NCBI GenBank assembly: GCA_039105265.1
Contig: JAPFFF010000003.1
Coordinates: 1,426,001-1,490,000, forward strand
Origin: Tritrichomonas musculus
Taxonomy: Eukaryota; Parabasalia; Tritrichomonadida; Tritrichomonadidae
Length of the DNA stretch: 64,000 nt
Reading direction: 5' to 3'
The notes below the pieces were generated by a model, which was given only the letters and a program-made list of their open reading frames with translations, searched no databases and was not told the origin of the DNA. Shown piece by piece: positions 60,799 to 64,000 of the stretch. The position numbers and the translations under genes are program-made. Numbering within the stretch: position 1 is the first letter of the stretch; the number at the start of each line of letters is the position of its first letter.

Positions 60799-62523
60799 CT
60801 AACCTCTAAATGTAACAGTTATTGAAGTGCTACCTGTGTCTAATCCATCGAATACATATCCTGCATTACTTCTTTCGAGCTGAAAATTGATACCAAATGA
60901 TGTTCCGTCAGAACGACAATTTAAATAACGTTTACCCGTTGTTGGGTCGTTTAATGGCTGTGTAAAACTATCTTCAAATTCTTGTGTTGCTTCTAACGCT
61001 CCATCTAACTCGTTTGCAATCAATTGATGTTGATATAACCTGGCTGCACAAGTATTAGCAAATTCGGTATCTGGATATGTTCTTTTATTAACAACTAATT
61101 GAACATTTTGATACATAATATTATCAAAACATGTTATATCTGCAGGGCTCTTAGGGAACATCATTGTGATATTTGTTGCATTACATAATGGAATACTTTT
61201 ACTGATTTCTAATCCATTTACCTTTGCTGTTCCTTCAAATATTTCTCTTGTGAGTTCTTGTGATGGAATCAATAATGGTGTTTGCAATTCACGAACCAAT
61301 CCATTGTAAACATCTTGTTTTAATCCAAATCCTGCTAAATTTGAGCGACCTAATTGAATAGTTCCACCAAGAACATCTAGTGTAATCTTTTCTGTTTTCA
61401 GGTTGATGTTATCAGATTTTGTTGTTGCTAATAATGCACCTTTTAATTCACTTTTAATAATTTTCACTGTGTCGCCAGCATCTAATGGTTTGTCTGGATT
61501 AGCTGCTGCGATTAATTCTGCAAATTCTCTTTTATTGACATCATCACGTGAAACATTATATTTAGTAAATTCTTCATCTGTGTATCCAAAATCAATTGTT
61601 GGATGCTCTAGTACATCATCATCATATACATTTACGCCTTTATATCTTTGATACTCTATATGAAGCTTTTGTGAAGGAGTTGGATTTGATGAATAATGAG
61701 AGACAATCACTGATGGTCTACCAATTTGTGTGAATTTACGTGATATAGGTATAACAGCAGGCATCTCTTCATCTATTTCTTTATCTTCTAAAAATTGAAG
61801 TGTTTCTTTAACTACATTTGGATTCACTTGTGCCCATACAAGTGCGCGTAAACTTGTTTTTACTTCTTCTTCTATTTCTCCACAGATTGCATTAGGATAT
61901 AATTGCCATGCTTGAAGCGCTAATTGGTCTACAAATGGTATAGTCAATTCGATGGTAAATTTATGTGGTTGTCCATCTGCAATATCTTTTAAGTCTACAT
62001 AACAGCCACAAATTGATGGAGAGAATTGTGAAACATTTTCCCATGTAGAATGTGAATATTTTGATGTTGCTTTTGCATCTCTTGGCTTAATAGAATTATA
62101 TGCAAATGATTCACGTTGTAATTCATCTTGACGATATGCACCTAAGAGTTTATCATTAATCCAAAATCTACAATCTTCATAGAATTCTACAGCATTTTTG
62201 AATCCAACAAATATTTTCATAAGTCCATGTGTGTCAGCAGATACGTCAATTGGTTTTGATAATTTTATGATAAAATCTAAAAGAATAGTCGTAAATGACT
62301 TCTCAATTTGTGTAATTGTGTGCCCAGAATGTGTTAATTTTATTCGTGTTTTTGTACCTACAGGTAATGGTGCATCTTTATCTTTGAATTCCTCCATGAT
62401 AAACGAAAATGTGTTATCTCCACCGTTTCTTTGTATAAGATTACGTAATTTTGATTGAAAGAATGATAAAACATCACCCTCATCATTTCCTAAATTCTTT
62501 GTTTGTGCGTTGTAATAAGTCAT
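60799..62523 (-). CDS. Outer Polinton: major capsid protein (double jelly-roll type)
   Basis: 574 residues from the chosen start MTYYNAQTKNLGNDEGDVLS at 62523; a Met ten codons upstream is less likely because the leader there is AT-rich. The segment MKIFVGFKNAVEFYEDCRFW and KFTIELTIPFVDQLALQAWQ parallel the inner element protein at 40048-41724. The C-terminal part is beta-rich and ends STSITVTFRG. The outer and inner proteins are diverged homologues, consistent with the Polinton capsid protein. The small gene at 60634-60795 follows it closely. Confidence 0.75.
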   Translation of the reverse strand: MTYYNAQTKNLGNDEGDVLSFFQSKLRNLIQRNGGDNTFSFIMEEFKDKDAPLPVGTKTRIKLTHSGHTITQIEKSFTTILLDFIIKLSKPIDVSADTHGLMKIFVGFKNAVEFYEDCRFWINDKLLGAYRQDELQRESFAYNSIKPRDAKATSKYSHSTWENVSQFSPSICGCYVDLKDIADGQPHKFTIELTIPFVDQLALQAWQLYPNAICGEIEEEVKTSLRALVWAQVNPNVVKETLQFLEDKEIDEEMPAVIPISRKFTQIGRPSVIVSHYSSNPTPSQKLHIEYQRYKGVNVYDDDVLEHPTIDFGYTDEEFTKYNVSRDDVNKREFAELIAAANPDKPLDAGDTVKIIKSELKGALLATTKSDNINLKTEKITLDVLGGTIQLGRSNLAGFGLKQDVYNGLVRELQTPLLIPSQELTREIFEGTAKVNGLEISKSIPLCNATNITMMFPKSPADITCFDNIMYQNVQLVVNKRTYPDTEFANTCAARLYQHQLIANELDGALEATQEFEDSFTQPLNDPTTGKRYLNCRSDGTSFGINFQLERSNAGYVFDGLDTGSTSITVTFRG

Positions 62524-62592
62524 TTGTTTAAATATAAAAATAATGTTTATCATAATTTACATTTTATTTACGACAGTAAAGTAAACTAAACT

Positions 62593-62913
62593 TTGTTTAT
62601 GTTTACTGGAATTGAAATGGCATTTGGAAGTTGGTTTAAAAATTTGATTAGCGGTGCAAAAAATATTATTGGAAAAGCATTACCAGTACTTAAAAAAGGA
62701 GCAGAAATTGTATCAAAAGTAGCTCCAGTTATTGGAGGCGCGATTGGTGGGACAGCAGGAAATGTTATCAATAAAATAGGCAACTACGCAGGGAAATTTG
62801 CGGGCAATAAGTCTTTAGGTGTTAATTGGGCGGGTGTCAGACAAACTAACAATGGACCTGTGAATGCCCAGTATTTTAATCCAGGAAGATTTGATATACC
62901 ATTATTGAAGTAA
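62593..62913 (+). CDS. Outer Polinton: small Gly/Ala-rich basic protein
   Basis: Up to 106 residues; a second Met in MFMFTGIEMAFGSWFKNLIS may be the true start. The middle is hydrophobic and Gly-rich (VAPVIGGAIGGTAGNVINKI) with Lys-rich helices, resembling membrane-active virion peptides. The C-terminal NNGPVNAQYFNPGRFDIPLL is extended. It is the probable functional counterpart of 39114-39512. It is divergent from the capsid gene. Confidence 0.55.
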   Translation: MFMFTGIEMAFGSWFKNLISGAKNIIGKALPVLKKGAEIVSKVAPVIGGAIGGTAGNVINKIGNYAGKFAGNKSLGVNWAGVRQTNNGPVNAQYFNPGRFDIPLLK

Positions 62914-62935
62914 TTTAAATTTATTTCAAATGTAA

Positions 62936-63280
62936 ATGAACGATGTGAAAATAATTGAACCTATCTCAAAGTATACTAAAGAGTTTGATACAGTTGATGA
63001 ATTTAATTTGTATTATAACAAGCATAAAAATGATATGGATTCACTTACAACGCATAAATTAAACAAAATGTATTACATAAAAGGATATCACATAACGAAA
63101 ATAAAAAATGTTTTAATGTTAAAGAAGATTAAAGAAGAGAATATTAATGATAATCAAAAAAATAGAGAAATATCTGAATTGAAACAAGAGATAAAACAGA
63201 TAAAAGAAACAATAAATAATATTATTCATTTTTTAAAACCTCAAGAGCAAGACAATATAGTGTTGCCCCCTCAATCTTAA
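62936..63280 (+). CDS. Outer Polinton: coiled-coil hypothetical protein
   Basis: 114 residues starting MNDVKIIEPISKYTKEFDTV. The C-terminal half is a strong coiled coil (REISELKQEIKQIKETINNI). No known family. It follows the previous gene by 22 bases and ends tail-to-tail with the ATPase gene, overlapping by four bases. Confidence 0.55.
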   Translation: MNDVKIIEPISKYTKEFDTVDEFNLYYNKHKNDMDSLTTHKLNKMYYIKGYHITKIKNVLMLKKIKEENINDNQKNREISELKQEIKQIKETINNIIHFLKPQEQDNIVLPPQS

Positions 63281-64000
63281 GATTGGGTCAGCAATGTCTC
63301 GCCGCCTTCTGATACCTGAACGATTAAGCATGAATGTGAATCAGGATAAATATTTTTTTCTTCTGCAAGCTGTCTATATAAATTATAAAATTCTTCAAAA
63401 TCTAAATTACTAGCTGATTGTGAATATATATAATGCAACTGTTGACGATTAAAACATGGAAATACAAACAAAGTTGTTATCTCATTTTTGATATGTGGCT
63501 TAATTCCTTTCCATCCTTGGATTAACAAGAAGTATGTGATATTTGTGTGCCTAAATCTACGAAGTTGTTGTCTAAAATATGATTCTTCTGATGAAAATAG
63601 TTTGCTATTAGAGATATCATCAAAAAGTACTAATGTGTGAAGATACTCTTTATTAAATTCATCTATATGTAAAACATTAAACATATCATTTTTTTGTCCA
63701 TCATCTAATCTTTCTTCTAAGTGTTCTCTTTTGACAAGATAATAGAGATTTTTTGCAGCTATCAATTCTGTCATAAAATCAACTGCATTTTTCTCAGAGA
63801 TTGTAATATATGGCATTTTAATTAGATGTTTCAATGTTTGCCAGCTTCTATCGTTTTCATCTCCATTCTTCGTGATATAGACTAATAGGTGGTATGTTTT
63901 TATTAATCCTATTTTGATTATCTCTTGTAGAGCAATAACTGTTTTACCAGAATTTTGTTTGCCTACGATAACATTTACTGAATTATATTTAACGTGAATA
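63277..64000 (-). CDS. Outer Polinton: FtsK/A32-like packaging ATPase (5' end outside window)
   Basis: The frame stays open to the window edge, so the start lies beyond 64000. Walker A GKQNSGKT is encoded near 63940-63965; Walker B LVLFDDIS and the QLRRFRHTNITYFLLIQGWK segment follow, the typical order of A32-like ATPases. It packages element DNA into the capsid. The homologue is 38237-39094 of the inner element. A shorter start at about 63834 would lose Walker A and is rejected. Confidence 0.88.
   Translation of the reverse strand, partial: IHVKYNSVNVIVGKQNSGKTVIALQEIIKIGLIKTYHLLVYITKNGDENDRSWQTLKHLIKMPYITISEKNAVDFMTELIAAKNLYYLVKREHLEERLDDGQKNDMFNVLHIDEFNKEYLHTLVLFDDISNSKLFSSEESYFRQQLRRFRHTNITYFLLIQGWKGIKPHIKNEITTLFVFPCFNRQQLHYIYSQSASNLDFEEFYNLYRQLAEEKNIYPDSHSCLIVQVSEGGETLLTQS

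Larger units (their letters stand above)
59095..64000. mobile_element. Outer Polinton/Maverick, right part (continues past window)
   Basis: Continuation of the element that begins at 23420. It carries the 5' part of the split fibre-like gene, a small gene that looks broken, an HNH endonuclease, the major capsid protein, a small Gly/Ala-rich protein, a coiled-coil protein and the packaging ATPase. The right TIR and protease must lie outside the window if present. Confidence 0.88.

Overview
The window is very AT-rich, compact, intron-poor protist DNA and most likely comes from the parabasalid Trichomonas vaginalis or a close relative. Two things point there: a multicopy host gene family with a DUF3447-like N-terminal part followed by ankyrin repeats, and large Polinton/Maverick elements with a protein-primed DNA polymerase B, a retroviral-type integrase, an FtsK/A32-like ATPase and capsid proteins. 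The species call is inference from gene content; no rRNA or tRNA gene was seen.

Left third (1-23419), host DNA. Four near-identical copies of one ankyrin-repeat gene are present: three on the minus strand (17-1745, 12402-14320, 16612-18340) and one on the plus strand (19559-22039). Each has a 392-codon open N-terminal frame followed by a decayed array of 187-188 bp ankyrin-plus-spacer units. Around them are duplicated non-coding blocks (2200-2826 with 18870-19480; 2838-4785 with 14562-16503), poly-A or poly-T tracts, and an AT-rich 6.1-kb stretch (6188-12279) bounded by matching 166-bp inverted repeats. That stretch holds a decayed 0.8-kb Polinton relict (9894-10708). A diverged relative of the ankyrin gene (22695-23419) is preceded by a long perfect hairpin and is cut by the left end of a Polinton.

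Right two thirds (23420-64000), two Polintons, one inside the other. The outer element starts at 23420 (AGTAGTATAC terminus) and runs past the window end. Its left part (23420-33434) carries DNA polymerase B, integrase, several small genes and the 3' part of a very large fibre-like gene. Its right part (59095-64000) carries the 5' part of that gene, an HNH endonuclease, the major capsid protein, a small Gly/Ala-rich protein and the packaging ATPase. The inner element (33435-59094, 25,660 bp) sits in the fibre-like gene, with identical 65-bp terminal inverted repeats and a 5-bp target duplication (aatgg). It looks whole and recent. It carries a Rep-like HUH endonuclease, HNH endonuclease, cysteine protease, integrase, packaging ATPase, major capsid protein, SF3 helicase, bZIP-like protein, a 26-bp tandem repeat array, DNA polymerase B, a probable penton protein and a giant fibre-like protein.

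In both elements the genes form the usual Polinton sets: replication (PolB, in the inner element also SF3 helicase), integration (integrase acting on TIRs), and morphogenesis (capsid, penton, protease, ATPase). Genes are packed with short gaps, and many start codons are directly preceded by a T-rich TTTATT-like motif that may be the element promoter.
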